From Bacteroidota bacterium (GTDB lineage: Bacteria > Bacteroidota > Bacteroidia > Palsa-965), in contig JADBYT010000015.1 of the NCBI GenBank assembly GCA_020402865.1, positions 248,001 to 312,000 of the forward strand: 64,000 nucleotides of DNA, written 5' to 3'. Under the pieces are notes generated by a model that was given only the letters and a program-made list of their open reading frames with translations, did no database searches and was not told the origin of the DNA. Each line of letters begins with the position of its first letter. Within the stretch, counting starts at the first letter, position 1. Shown piece by piece: positions 27,401-35,515 of this stretch. A program made the position numbers and the translations under genes.

Positions 27401-27622
27401 GTTCCAGTAGGTCAGCTCCTGCGAAGCATTGATAATATCTGTGGCATCATCAATTACGGCTTTGATGCGGTAGTGCACATCCTGTTGCCAGTAGCCCGGA
27501 TAAGGTGCACGGTTTTTCCAGTAGTTCGGATTGGAACGTGAACGGTAGGGGATATCAGCATACTGAGCTGAGGCGGTGGTTGTGATGAGCAACAACAACG
27601 CGGCGAAAATTCGCTGAAGCAT
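24428..27622 (-). CDS. M1-family metallopeptidase with C-terminal barrel-like region
   Basis: The 1064-residue protein starts with a signal peptide (MLQRIFAALLLLITTTASAQ). It then has an M1 aminopeptidase domain with zinc site HEVGHNWFFG around residue 380, the distal glutamate in MLDEGFTQF, and an exopeptidase-type GMEYPM (variant of GAMEN). From about residue 650 the sequence changes to alternating aromatic and hydrophobic strands, with GGLGLRGYAGYVV and YLFGDIGAINFN, and ends in GVSRAF with a terminal phenylalanine. These are features of outer-membrane barrel proteins of the surface-antigen type. The start at 27622 is chosen for its signal peptide over a frame reaching 27694. The peptidase may thus be anchored in the outer membrane. 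Confidence 0.85.
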   Translation of the reverse strand: MLQRIFAALLLLITTTASAQYADIPYRSRSNPNYWKNRAPYPGYWQQDVHYRIKAVIDDATDIINASQELTYWNNSPDTLAFVYFHLYQNAFQPGSYTDDLHRNNDFPVRYGNYEKQGLGTTVNNIKVDGQDVRVELDNTILKVWLPKPLRPGFAVRFTMDFKTYFDNGGNIRRRMKMYKEFGYKHYDGVHWYPRISVYDRKAGWDTDQHLTREFYGDFGVYDVELTFPNHYVMDATGELVNEQEVLPADLRQKLDISNFARKPWGTQPSTVIASDGSSKTWKFHAENVHDFAWTADPSYRIGEVKWNGIRCIALAQEQHCSGWQDAAAFTAKVIETYSTDFGMYAYPKMIVADARDGMEYPMLTLDGGRAPDYYDLIAHEVGHNWFFGMVGSNETYRAMLDEGFTQFLTAWSYRKIKGDVRLQYPYRSKYAERFREPDMVMESECMLPYTIDAVRGEEAVLETHSDHFGGALRHGGGYRQVYMKTATMLYNLQYVLGDELFLKSIQHYFNQWKFAHPYVEDFRNSVIQYTHVDLNWFFDQWLNTSQTIDYGVEGIKRGDSASTYLITFKRYGMQMPIDFTVRSNEGREYNYHIPNTWFVKQTTATVLPRWIGWDNIQKTYQAEVVIPSGIAEVMIDTTHRMADVNMLNNSSKLPVDLRFDSKIYNQPSRMAYALRARPDFWYNGFDGVKAGFYLGGDYLATKHMFDLWFHYNTGIGQSQLPEGAEFNLYDQFSVQFNYRTPLQKLVKNSSFFFSGRHLDGLNYVNTGLEVQSRNLKHKFTVAFKMMQRADSSDLNYLIYRNEWTPDRFNNSVNLGYEHPYNYKRGNGVIQLNLRSTALGSDYDYQYAQLNVVNKNDLGKININTRLFAQAGTGLKWASESMLYLAGANPEQMMDSKYTRSMGFFPVTWAEYGDDINHFHAGGGLGLRGYAGYVVPQFDWYGDLRRVYKGTTGAAFNMELEFQELFGFIGRAMPRVRSVLGMQSYLFGDIGAINFNTGDEPLAMSDFRADAGVGFALTIKRFPPLQTVKPLTLRVDFPLFLNRTPFVAPDYLQLRWVVGVSRAF

Positions 27623-27796
27623 ACGCAGTTTCTTTTCGTGAAGTGGTATGCGGTAAAGATAAGGGATTTGGGGAGAAAGAGAGGGTATTTTCAATGACGT
27701 TCATCAGCAGATTTAACCGTTGATGAAGTTGTTTATCAATAGAACTATTGAGCAAAGAATCATCGAATTTGATGATTTAATGTAGTAGAGGGGACT

Positions 27797-27804
27797 TAAT
27801 TTTG
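27797..27804 (+). promoter_or_regulatory. -7 box of the AT-rich orphan gene
   Basis: TAATTTTG is an exact TAnnTTTG match, 15 nt before the ATG at 27820. A TTTG at 27768-27771 is 25 nt upstream, longer than usual. Confidence 0.4.
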
Positions 27805-27819
27805 TAAAAAAACTGAACT

Positions 27820-28788
27820 ATGATGCTGATACATATACTTTACTTTCTCATTTATTTGTCTGATGTTGAGATAAATAACCAATTTTTAGCAAGAGAAATA
27901 AATAACAATTATAAATATATTCAAATTAAGTCAGATTTTGAATTGTACAGGCAAGTGTATTTAGTTAATTCAAAACAAATTTTTGTTCCTCAAATGTGGG
28001 ATTTTGATAATTTCTGGGGTTTTGAAACTGAAGAACAAAGAATAATTAGAAGAGAGAAAAAGCAAAAAAAAATTTTTAATATATATTTATTACTGAGTGT
28101 ATTAGGTGTTTCGTCATTTATACTCATTTTTCGTCAATCGAGAAAAAAAATCACAATGGATTCAAATGATCCTCAATTGATTTTATCAGGCAAGACTCGA
28201 TACAGGATTTTTTCTTACACAGGGGTTGTCACTCAATCTTCGAATATGGTAAGCACTGAACAAACAGTATTTGTAAGTAATAACTATGTTAGTGTATCGA
28301 ATAATATAAATGAAAGCGAACGATTTATGATACTTGATTCAGAAGGTCTGGAGCATGCTGTTGATTTACAAAATACGGGTATCAGGTTACGTCACGGAAA
28401 TAATATCTCTGCATTTTGGATAGCCTCCGAGGGAAAAACATTTTGGAAGTACATTTGTTTTTTTAATCATGATACGCGTGTACCAACATATATTCCCAAT
28501 ACTATTGAATTGTTACTAGAATTTAATCCATTTCCAAGTATAGTTTTCGGAGCGTTATCTGTATGTATTATCGGATTATTTATGAATTTAGCTTATGGTG
28601 AAGTCTTTGTTTTTTTACAAATACTTTTGAGCTTATTAGCGTTTGGAATATTTTTCTGGATTGAATGGTCAAATTGGAAAAATAATCTAAATGAGTTTAT
28701 TGATAAATATTTTCATAAATATGTAATTAAATACCATGAAAGATACCAACTAGCAAAACAAATAGATGGTAATAATAAAAGTTTGTAA
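27820..28788 (+). CDS. Unrecognised AT-rich membrane protein
   Basis: This 322-residue product is not recognised. It has a hydrophobic N-terminus, a Lys/Arg-rich stretch (EEQRIIRREKKQKK) before a membrane segment near residues 90-105, a soluble beta-rich middle of about 110 residues, and two more membrane segments near residues 240-285, followed by a charged C-terminal tail. Base composition is far more AT-rich than the M1 peptidase gene next to it, and it stands alone between unrelated genes. That suggests horizontal acquisition. No catalytic motif is evident. Confidence 0.6.
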   Translation: MMLIHILYFLIYLSDVEINNQFLAREINNNYKYIQIKSDFELYRQVYLVNSKQIFVPQMWDFDNFWGFETEEQRIIRREKKQKKIFNIYLLLSVLGVSSFILIFRQSRKKITMDSNDPQLILSGKTRYRIFSYTGVVTQSSNMVSTEQTVFVSNNYVSVSNNINESERFMILDSEGLEHAVDLQNTGIRLRHGNNISAFWIASEGKTFWKYICFFNHDTRVPTYIPNTIELLLEFNPFPSIVFGALSVCIIGLFMNLAYGEVFVFLQILLSLLAFGIFFWIEWSNWKNNLNEFIDKYFHKYVIKYHERYQLAKQIDGNNKSL

Positions 28789-28973
28789 TTGTAGTCCTGA
28801 AATTTGATTGGGATTATTTCTTGAGCAATAAATTGAAAATTATAATATTAAATTCATGAAAATAATGTATTAAGGCAATACAGTTTATGTTTGGTAATAG
28901 CTCAAATACATTCTCGATATTTTTCTAATCGTGTAATAATTATAAAAAGCACGCTGAGGGATGAATATCCGGT

Positions 28974-29660
28974 CTAGAAAAATCCCTGCAGACTCTGATC
29001 CAGTTCATCTTCCGAAATCATTTTATATTCGGCAGGAACGGTAAATACCGCTGAGTCAATTTTGGCAGGCATCACACTGTTTGCAGTAAAATGCAGCTCA
29101 AGACCAAACTTGCGCAGGCGGTAATCCATCAAAACACCGTCAATTTTATAGAATGCATTTGTCCAGTTCGGTTTGTTTACCTGAAGTTCACGGGTGTACC
29201 ACACTTCCATATCGGGGCTTTTGTCGGCAAATTTCAGAATGGCTTTCTGGCAATTGTAACCGGCAATTTTTTTCGTCTCTTTGGTTTCGGAAACCGAATA
29301 ATCGGGCAGGTAATAGTTGCGGGTACGTATTTCAGAAGAATCAAGCACAGCTGCTTTTTTATCAAGAAAGCTCACCATATTGGTGAAGGTTTTTTTATTC
29401 GGATCGGATAAAAATGCAATGTGCATGGCGCCCACACCTGCATCCAGTTCGGCAAGCGTATAATCGTTGCGGAACTTCACCGTCATTTTATCCGGAAACA
29501 TCATTGAGAGGGATGATTTCGGGTTTACCGGTGTGGCTTTGTACTCAATTATTCCCTCTGCAATTTGCGAAGTGGTTGTTTTTTCTTCACAGCCCCACAT
29601 AAAAGCAAGCATCATCAGTGCGAAAATGCAAAGCAGGTGTGAAGAGAAACGGGCGTACAT
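28974..29660 (-). CDS. Lipoprotein of unknown function (GLPGLI-like layout)
   Basis: The 228-residue protein has a signal sequence ending in a lipobox-like MWGC, so it is probably a lipid-anchored envelope protein. The body is a single beta-rich domain with EGIIEYKATP near its start, KMTVKFRN, KKIAGYNCQKAI and VWYTREL, a pattern shared with secreted Bacteroidota proteins whose domains bind hydrophobic ligands (DUF4412/GLPGLI type). The start at 29660 places the lipobox correctly; the longer frame to 29735 lacks a signal. Function is unknown. Confidence 0.7.
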   Translation of the reverse strand: MYARFSSHLLCIFALMMLAFMWGCEEKTTTSQIAEGIIEYKATPVNPKSSLSMMFPDKMTVKFRNDYTLAELDAGVGAMHIAFLSDPNKKTFTNMVSFLDKKAAVLDSSEIRTRNYYLPDYSVSETKETKKIAGYNCQKAILKFADKSPDMEVWYTRELQVNKPNWTNAFYKIDGVLMDYRLRKFGLELHFTANSVMPAKIDSAVFTVPAEYKMISEDELDQSLQGFF

Positions 29661-29791
29661 TCGGATGGGTCGGTCAGTATGTTTTGTTGCAGCAAGGTAA
29701 CGATTAATTTTTATCTTGCAAGTCTGCATACACAATATCCCGCAAATTGCGTCAGACCAGCTTTTACAGGTAACTGACAGTAAAATATACT

Positions 29792-30343
29792 ATGCCCTCA
29801 GTTAAGATTATATATCATCTTTCCACACGAATTTTCGGCAGGCTTGCCCTTATTACGGGGCTGATTACTGCAATACAACTTTATACACAGTTCACTAAGC
29901 CCGATTTATCACCCTACCTCCTTATACTGCCCGTTTTATTTGGCCTTATTTTTCTGTACAGCATTTTTCAATTACTCCGCAAAAAGCCCGTTTTAACCCT
30001 CACCGAAACAGGTATCACTTCCGCCACTTCCTCCGCCTCAGAAATAGGTTGGGAAACGATACGGGCAATTGAAGTGATTCAATTTCAAAATCAAAAACTA
30101 CTGGCTTTGCGTGTAGAGAAAACAGCCATGCAGGCTATTGCCACTACCCGTTTTCTTGAAAAACGCCGGCAGTGGATGATTTCGAAAACCGGATTGATGG
30201 CTTATCCGGATACCGATTATCTGTTTGCTGCAATCAGCAATCTTTCCAGGCCAGCACCGGAAATAGCGCAATTGGTGACTCAGCTGGCAGAAATGGATGC
30301 GGCCGGGCGAGTGGCGCAACTCAATGCACTGGCAAGTAAGTAA
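29792..30343 (+). CDS. Small two-helix membrane protein (STM3941-like)
   Basis: The 183-residue protein has two hydrophobic helices near residues 15-35 and 42-62 followed by a soluble PH-like domain of about 110 residues (LTLTETGITSATSSASEIGWETIRAIEV, then LALRVEK). This layout is seen in small uncharacterised STM3941-type proteins. No enzymatic motif is present. It lies alone and converges with speA. The assignment is by layout only. Confidence 0.65.
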   Translation: MPSVKIIYHLSTRIFGRLALITGLITAIQLYTQFTKPDLSPYLLILPVLFGLIFLYSIFQLLRKKPVLTLTETGITSATSSASEIGWETIRAIEVIQFQNQKLLALRVEKTAMQAIATTRFLEKRRQWMISKTGLMAYPDTDYLFAAISNLSRPAPEIAQLVTQLAEMDAAGRVAQLNALASK

Positions 30344-30344
30344 A

Positions 30345-30375
30345 ACGCCTGCCTTTCTTGCGAAAAAGCAGGCGT
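30345..30375. terminator. Hairpin between convergent genes
   Basis: ACGCCTGC at 30345-30352 pairs with GCAGGCGT at 30368-30375, with extra pairing possible between TTTC and GAAA inside the loop. It starts 2 nt after the plus-strand stop codon and lies 23 nt before the speA stop. Confidence 0.6.
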
Positions 30376-30397
30376 AAGCGTATTGGTAAACCGCTAA

Positions 30398-31795
30398 TTA
30401 ATAGCCCAAAGTCTTCAGCATCGACTTGTAGCTTTGTTCTTTGGCAAAGAGGCGGGTCACAATTTCGCCATCTTCGTCGCGGTCAATGAGTACATGCTTG
30501 GGCGCAGGAATAAGGCAGTGCTGAATACCACCATAGCCGCCCAGCGACTCCTGATAAGCACCCGTGTGGAAGAAGCCGATGTACTGTGTGCCTTTTTCCT
30601 TCGGATCTACTTTGGGCAGAAACACATTGTTGGCGTGCGCTTCTGTATTGTAATAATCCATACTGTCGCACGTAATGCCGCCTAAGTTCACCGGCTGATA
30701 TTCGCGTTCCCAGTTGTTTATGGCCAGCAGAATGAAACGCTGGTTAATTCCCCAGGTATCGGGCAGGGTGGTAATAAACGAACTGTCAATCATGTACCAG
30801 AGCTCACGGTCGTTTTGCAGCTTCTGGTCAATTATCGAGTAAAGCGCCGCACCGCTTTCGCTCACCGTAAACGAGCCAAATTCGGTGAAAATATTGGGCT
30901 CGGCAATCTCATTGTTCTCGCAGTAGTTTTTGATCTGACTGATAATTTCTTCAATCATGTATTCATAGTCATATTCAAAACTCAGTGAGTTTTTAATAGG
31001 CATGCCCCCGCCAATATTGAGCGAGTCGAGTGTGGGGCAGATGCGCTTGAGATCAAGATACACCTTGAGGCATTTGGCCAGTTCGGTCCAGTAATAGATG
31101 GTATCTTTTATTCCGGTGTTGATGAAGAAGTGCAGCATCTTCAGTTCAAACTTCGGGTTGGTGGCAATTTTCTCTTTATAGAAATCCACAATATCCACAT
31201 GCCGTATGCCCAGGCGTGAGGTGTAGAACTGAAAGTTCGGTTCTTCTTCCGACGCAATGCGGATGCCCACTTTTTGTTTGGGTGCTTTTACATGCTTTGC
31301 GTAATAGTCAATTTCCGATTTATGATCGAGAATCGGAATGGTATTGTAGCCGTCGTTAGAAAGATCGGTTATCAGGCGCAGATACTCATCGCGCTTATAG
31401 CCGTTACTTACAATGAACTTGTTTTTATCAATCTTGCCCTCTTTAATAAGCTGGCGGATGATATAAATATCGTATGTTGACGAAGTTTCGATGTGTACAT
31501 CGTTTTTGAGCACTTCGTCGAGTACAAATGAAAAATGCGAGCTTTTGGTGCAGTAACAATAGGTATAGTTACCTTTGTAATCTACCTTCGCCATAGCTAC
31601 ATTGAAGAGGCGTTTGGCCTTTTGAATCTGTTGCCCTATCTTGGGAAGGTAGGTAATCTTTAACGGAGTTCCGTATTTCTTGATGATATCCATCAATGGA
31701 ATGTCGTTGAAGTACAGCTCGTTATCTGTTACATGAAACCCTTCCTGCGGAAAGTTGAACGTTTGTTCAATCAGGTTTTGATAGGTGTTTTCCAT
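30398..31795 (-). CDS. speA: Arginine decarboxylase, short fold-III type
   Basis: The 465-residue protein matches the compact PLP-dependent decarboxylase found in Bacteroidota in place of the ~650-residue E. coli SpeA. Visible are the Schiff-base lysine in YCYCTKSSHFSF near residue 85, HIETSSTYDI, LNIGGGMPIK (glycine-rich PLP-phosphate loop) and a late CDSMDYYN carrying the second-subunit aspartate. It makes agmatine, the entry to spermidine or carboxyspermidine synthesis. The divergent neighbour is an arginase/agmatinase-family enzyme and argS follows it, so the region handles arginine. A good promoter lies 55 nt upstream. Confidence 0.9.
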   Translation of the reverse strand: MENTYQNLIEQTFNFPQEGFHVTDNELYFNDIPLMDIIKKYGTPLKITYLPKIGQQIQKAKRLFNVAMAKVDYKGNYTYCYCTKSSHFSFVLDEVLKNDVHIETSSTYDIYIIRQLIKEGKIDKNKFIVSNGYKRDEYLRLITDLSNDGYNTIPILDHKSEIDYYAKHVKAPKQKVGIRIASEEEPNFQFYTSRLGIRHVDIVDFYKEKIATNPKFELKMLHFFINTGIKDTIYYWTELAKCLKVYLDLKRICPTLDSLNIGGGMPIKNSLSFEYDYEYMIEEIISQIKNYCENNEIAEPNIFTEFGSFTVSESGAALYSIIDQKLQNDRELWYMIDSSFITTLPDTWGINQRFILLAINNWEREYQPVNLGGITCDSMDYYNTEAHANNVFLPKVDPKEKGTQYIGFFHTGAYQESLGGYGGIQHCLIPAPKHVLIDRDEDGEIVTRLFAKEQSYKSMLKTLGY

Positions 31796-31849
31796 TTGTT
31801 TCAGGTAAACTGAATGTAAAGTAAGTGAGTTGGATTACTGGTTCGGGTG

Positions 31850-31883
31850 CAAATGTAAGTAACCCGGATGAGTCAATGTCAAA
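31850..31883 (-). promoter_or_regulatory. Promoter of speA
   Basis: On the minus strand the -7 box TACATTTG (31857-31850) is an exact match and a -33 TTTG (31883-31880) lies 22 nt upstream. The 15-nt string TTACATTTGCACCCG recurs in the argS promoter at 32855-32869. Confidence 0.6.
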
Positions 31884-31897
31884 TTAATTATCAAAAT

Positions 31898-32854
31898 ATG
31901 AGATCAGTTAAAAAAGTTAAGTTCATCGAGATTAAGTCCGAAATTGGTGCCGGAACCCGGGGAGCCAGTCTTGGCCCCGATGCAATTAAAATTGCTGCGC
32001 TGGATATGGTGAGCAATATTTTCAACGAGCACGAATCGGTTGAGGTAAAAAACGAGAATCACCAGCTGTTCAGCCCTCCGGGAAGCATCTTTGCCCGTCG
32101 TATCAAAGGACTCATCGCTATTTACGAACGTCTTTCGGGCGAAGTGGCCAAAGCCATAAAAGGCAATTTCTTTCCTATTGTACTTGCCGGCGATCACAGC
32201 ACGGCGGGCGGAACAATTGCTGGTGTACGTTTGGCGCTTCCCCCCAAAAACACCCGCATCGGTGTTATCTGGATTGATGCGCACGCCGATCTTCATTCGC
32301 CCTACACCACGCCTTCGGGCAATATGCACGGTATGCCACTTGCCGTTGCTTTGGGGGAAGACAACAAGAGCAACCAGATAAATAAAGTGGATAAGGAAAC
32401 CACAGAACTCTGGAATAAACTCAAAAGCATTGGCGGCAACGGACCCAATATCCGCTATGAGGATCTCGTGTACATTGGCGTGCGTGATGTGGAACCGGAA
32501 GAAACGGCTCTCATGCGTAGTAAGAAGATTAAACACTTTACCACGGAAGATATTCGTCTGAACGGCGTTGAGCGCATTGCACGTGATACACTCGCTTATC
32601 TCAAGGCATGCACACATATCTATATCTCTTTTGATGTGGATAGTATGGACTCCAGCATCTCACGCGGAACAGGTACACCTGTACCCAACGGCATCACCGA
32701 GAAAGAAGCGGGGTCACTGCTTGTGCGCCTTGTACAGAACGAGAAAGTAGTTTGCCTTGAAGTAACCGAAGTAAATCCCACCCTTGATAAAGAGAATCTC
32801 ATGGCAGAAAATACATTTGAGATTCTGCAAAAGGTAATTGGTCAGTTTACCTGA
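31898..32854 (+). CDS. Arginase/agmatinase-family ureohydrolase
   Basis: The protein (318 residues from this start) has the dinuclear manganese motifs of ureohydrolases: AGDHSTAGGT, WIDAHADLHSP and SFDVDSMDSSISRGTGTPVPNG. It hydrolyses a guanidino group to urea; the substrate may be arginine or agmatine. The divergent speA makes agmatine plausible, giving putrescine, but the catalytic motifs do not decide it. The start at 31898 is preferred because homologues begin shortly before IEIKSEIGAGTRGASLG and because an ATG at 31868 would lie over the divergent promoter. That codon (328 residues) remains possible. Confidence 0.85.
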   Translation: MRSVKKVKFIEIKSEIGAGTRGASLGPDAIKIAALDMVSNIFNEHESVEVKNENHQLFSPPGSIFARRIKGLIAIYERLSGEVAKAIKGNFFPIVLAGDHSTAGGTIAGVRLALPPKNTRIGVIWIDAHADLHSPYTTPSGNMHGMPLAVALGEDNKSNQINKVDKETTELWNKLKSIGGNGPNIRYEDLVYIGVRDVEPEETALMRSKKIKHFTTEDIRLNGVERIARDTLAYLKACTHIYISFDVDSMDSSISRGTGTPVPNGITEKEAGSLLVRLVQNEKVVCLEVTEVNPTLDKENLMAENTFEILQKVIGQFT

Positions 32855-32855
32855 T

Positions 32856-32863
32856 TACATTTG
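32856..32863 (+). promoter_or_regulatory. -7 box of argS
   Basis: The exact box TACATTTG starts 2 nt after the ureohydrolase stop and lies 34 nt before the argS ATG at 32898. It is embedded in the same 15-nt string that forms the speA -7 region. Confidence 0.5.
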
Positions 32864-32897
32864 CACCCGCATTTACCGAATTACCCATTACATACCT

Positions 32898-34688
32898 ATG
32901 TTAACTACCGAAGATTTGCTCCGGGCTCCTGTAGCCGCCGCCGTGGCCGAACTGTTTTCAGCCGAAATTACACCCGCGTCGGTTACCTTTCAGCGCACCA
33001 ATCCGGCTTTTGAAGGCGATGTAACCCTTGTGGTATTTCCCTATGTAAAGCTGGCCGGCAAAGGTCCCGAGCAAACTGCCCAGCTCATTGGCGAACACCT
33101 GCAGGCCAAACTGCCCGAAGTAACCCGCTTCAATGTGGTAAAGGGCTTCCTCAATCTGGTTATTGCCGATGAATTCTGGAGCCGTGAGTATGTCAGCCTG
33201 GCTGAAGAATCTGAATTTGGCCGCAAGCCGGTAAATGAGTCCAGCCCGATGGTGATGGTCGAATACAGTTCGCCCAACACCAACAAGCCTTTGCACCTCG
33301 GTCACGTGCGCAACAACCTGCTGGGCTTTTCGGTAAGTGAAATACTGAAAGCCGCCGGCTACCGGGTGGTAATGGTTAATCTGGTAAACGACCGGGGCAT
33401 CCACATTTGCAAAAGCATGTATGCCTGGCAGAAATTAGGCAACGGCGAAACACCCCAAAGCAGCGGCATGAAAGGCGATCACCTTGTTGGTAAATACTAC
33501 GTGGAGTTCGACCGGCTGTTTAAAGAAGAAGTAAAACAGGCCGTAGCCGCCGGACAAGCGCAGGAAGAAGCTGAGAAAACCGTGCAGTCCATGCGCGATA
33601 TTCAGGAAATGCTGCGCAAATGGGAAGCCGGCGATGAAGAAGTGATTTCACTTTGGAAAATGATGAACGGCTGGGTGTACGATGGTTTTGGTACAACCTA
33701 TAAAAAGCTGGGCGTTTCGTTTGATAAGATTTACTACGAATCAAACACCTATCTGCTTGGCAAAAGCATAGTGGAAGACGGCCTGAACAAAGGTGTTTTG
33801 CAGAAACGCCCGGATGGCGCCGTAATCATCGACCTTACAGCCGACGGGCTCGACCAGAAAGTGCTGTTGCGCAGCGATGGTACTTCGGTTTACATGACAC
33901 AGGATTTAGGAACCGCAGCCGAGCGCCACAATGAATTTCCGTTTGAAAAATTAGTTTACGTAGTAGGCAACGAGCAGGAGTATCATTTCAAAGTGCTCAA
34001 ACTGGCACTTTCCAAACTCGGCTATAGCTGGGCCGACGGCCTTTACCACCTTTCCTACGGCATGGTGGAGCTGCCCGATGGCAAAATGAAATCGCGCGAG
34101 GGCACGGTGGTGGATGCCGACGACCTCATCCAGTTCATGGAAAAAAGCGCGCAGCTGCTTGCCGAAGAACGCGGCCTGATTGCCGAAATGAGCAGTGAAG
34201 CCAAAGAAACGCTGTACCATCAGGTAGGCATGGCCGCGCTCAAATATTTCATTCTCAAAGTGGATCCGAAGAAGAAAATGCTCTTCAATCCGCAGGAAAG
34301 TATTGACCTTCAGGGCAACACCGGGCCTTTTATTCAATATACCTATGCCCGTATCCGTTCCATGCTGCGCAAAGCCGGTGTGGCCGGTGCTTTACCGCAG
34401 GCCACAGCCCCGTTGCAGCTTCACGAAAAAGAAAAGGCCCTGATCAAGCACCTGCATCAGTTCCCTGCCACGGTGCACGAAGCGGCCACTGCATACAGTC
34501 CGGCAGTAGTGGCACAATATGCCTACGACCTGGCCAAAACCTACAACCAGTTTTACGATGCCTGCCCGGTAATGAAAGCCGATTCGGACGCATTAAAAGC
34601 ATTCCGTTTGCAGCTTTCAGGCACTGTAGCCCGCACGGTAAAAGCATCGCTTGCCTTGCTTGGCATTGAAGCGCCGGAGCAGATGTAA
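32898..34688 (+). CDS. argS: Arginyl-tRNA synthetase
   Basis: The 596-residue protein has the ArgS N-terminal Add-1 domain, then the class I signature in the form SSPNTNKPLHLGHVRNNLLG (HLGH), the arginine-site region RSDGTSVYMTQDLGTA, the KMSKS-equivalent KMKSREG, and a DALR anticodon-binding domain ending in LLGIEAPEQM. It charges tRNA-Arg. The frame is open from 32838, but ATG 32898 (MLTTEDLLRA) is the natural start because the -7 box lies between. The speA promoter shares a 15-nt motif with this gene. Confidence 0.95.
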   Translation: MLTTEDLLRAPVAAAVAELFSAEITPASVTFQRTNPAFEGDVTLVVFPYVKLAGKGPEQTAQLIGEHLQAKLPEVTRFNVVKGFLNLVIADEFWSREYVSLAEESEFGRKPVNESSPMVMVEYSSPNTNKPLHLGHVRNNLLGFSVSEILKAAGYRVVMVNLVNDRGIHICKSMYAWQKLGNGETPQSSGMKGDHLVGKYYVEFDRLFKEEVKQAVAAGQAQEEAEKTVQSMRDIQEMLRKWEAGDEEVISLWKMMNGWVYDGFGTTYKKLGVSFDKIYYESNTYLLGKSIVEDGLNKGVLQKRPDGAVIIDLTADGLDQKVLLRSDGTSVYMTQDLGTAAERHNEFPFEKLVYVVGNEQEYHFKVLKLALSKLGYSWADGLYHLSYGMVELPDGKMKSREGTVVDADDLIQFMEKSAQLLAEERGLIAEMSSEAKETLYHQVGMAALKYFILKVDPKKKMLFNPQESIDLQGNTGPFIQYTYARIRSMLRKAGVAGALPQATAPLQLHEKEKALIKHLHQFPATVHEAATAYSPAVVAQYAYDLAKTYNQFYDACPVMKADSDALKAFRLQLSGTVARTVKASLALLGIEAPEQM

Positions 34689-34714
34689 CAGTGCCGCATT
34701 GCCAGAAAACCACT

Positions 34715-35515
34715 TTACGGCCTGCGCCAGAGCGCAAACATATCCATGCTTATGGCTACGCTGTAATGAATAAGCACGCCCAGCCAGATCGACCGGCTTT
34801 TCAGGCTTAATGTACCCAGCACAATGCCGGCCGCTATGGCGCCAAAGGTTTCGGGCATGGGCTTGCGGAAATGAATCATGCAGTAAGGCACCATCATGAC
34901 CAGTATGCTGAAGTAGCCAAACTGTTTGCGCAGTCCCAGCGTCATAAACCCGCGGAAAAAGAACTCCAGCGCCACAAACTGCGCAAAGTAAAACGCTTCC
35001 CATATCCAGAAACGCGGCCAAAGCGGCTCATCCGGATCGGGCTGGTAAAAGGGATATTTCTGCTGAAACGCGGTAGTTCCTGAGAAATAAGCCACCAGCG
35101 GAAGCATTACCACCAGCATTAACGCATACAACGGCCAGCCCTGAAAGGCGGCTTTGGTGTGAAGACCGTAGTCGCCAATCGGTTCGCGCAGCACGAAGCG
35201 GATGAGCAGCAATGGAACAACCATGTAGTTGGTAATGCTTACCAATGCCCACCAGATGAGCTGATGCAACTGCGCCGCATCGTGGTAAAGTGCCCATTCC
35301 GTAAAGCGCCGTTGCCATTCCTTAAAGCCGCACAAGCCCAGAAAAGAGGCAAAGCCGGTTGTGCTTGCGGCGTAGTTGATGAGCGTAAGCGCAGTGGCTG
35401 TCCACACCATTACTACCCATGTCCGGCGGCGTGTGCCTGCGGTTGGATTGAGCCTTTCGGCCAGTGCATCGGCTTCGGCGGACTGGAAGGTGCTGCTGAA
35501 AAGAGACTTGATCAC
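34715..35515 (-). CDS. CPBP-family intramembrane protease-like protein
   Basis: The 266-residue protein has about seven hydrophobic segments. It shows the three CPBP (type II CAAX protease/bacteriocin-immunity) motifs: LEFFFRGF near residue 195, HFRKPMPETFGAIAAGI, and IHYSVAISMD. The first motif normally reads EExxxR; here the first glutamate is leucine, so one catalytic residue seems missing and activity may be altered. Its ATG overlaps the tsaD stop by 4 nt, implying coupled translation. The role is unknown; family members process prenylated proteins or act in immunity and envelope signalling. Confidence 0.82.
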   Translation of the reverse strand: MIKSLFSSTFQSAEADALAERLNPTAGTRRRTWVVMVWTATALTLINYAASTTGFASFLGLCGFKEWQRRFTEWALYHDAAQLHQLIWWALVSITNYMVVPLLLIRFVLREPIGDYGLHTKAAFQGWPLYALMLVVMLPLVAYFSGTTAFQQKYPFYQPDPDEPLWPRFWIWEAFYFAQFVALEFFFRGFMTLGLRKQFGYFSILVMMVPYCMIHFRKPMPETFGAIAAGIVLGTLSLKSRSIWLGVLIHYSVAISMDMFALWRRP

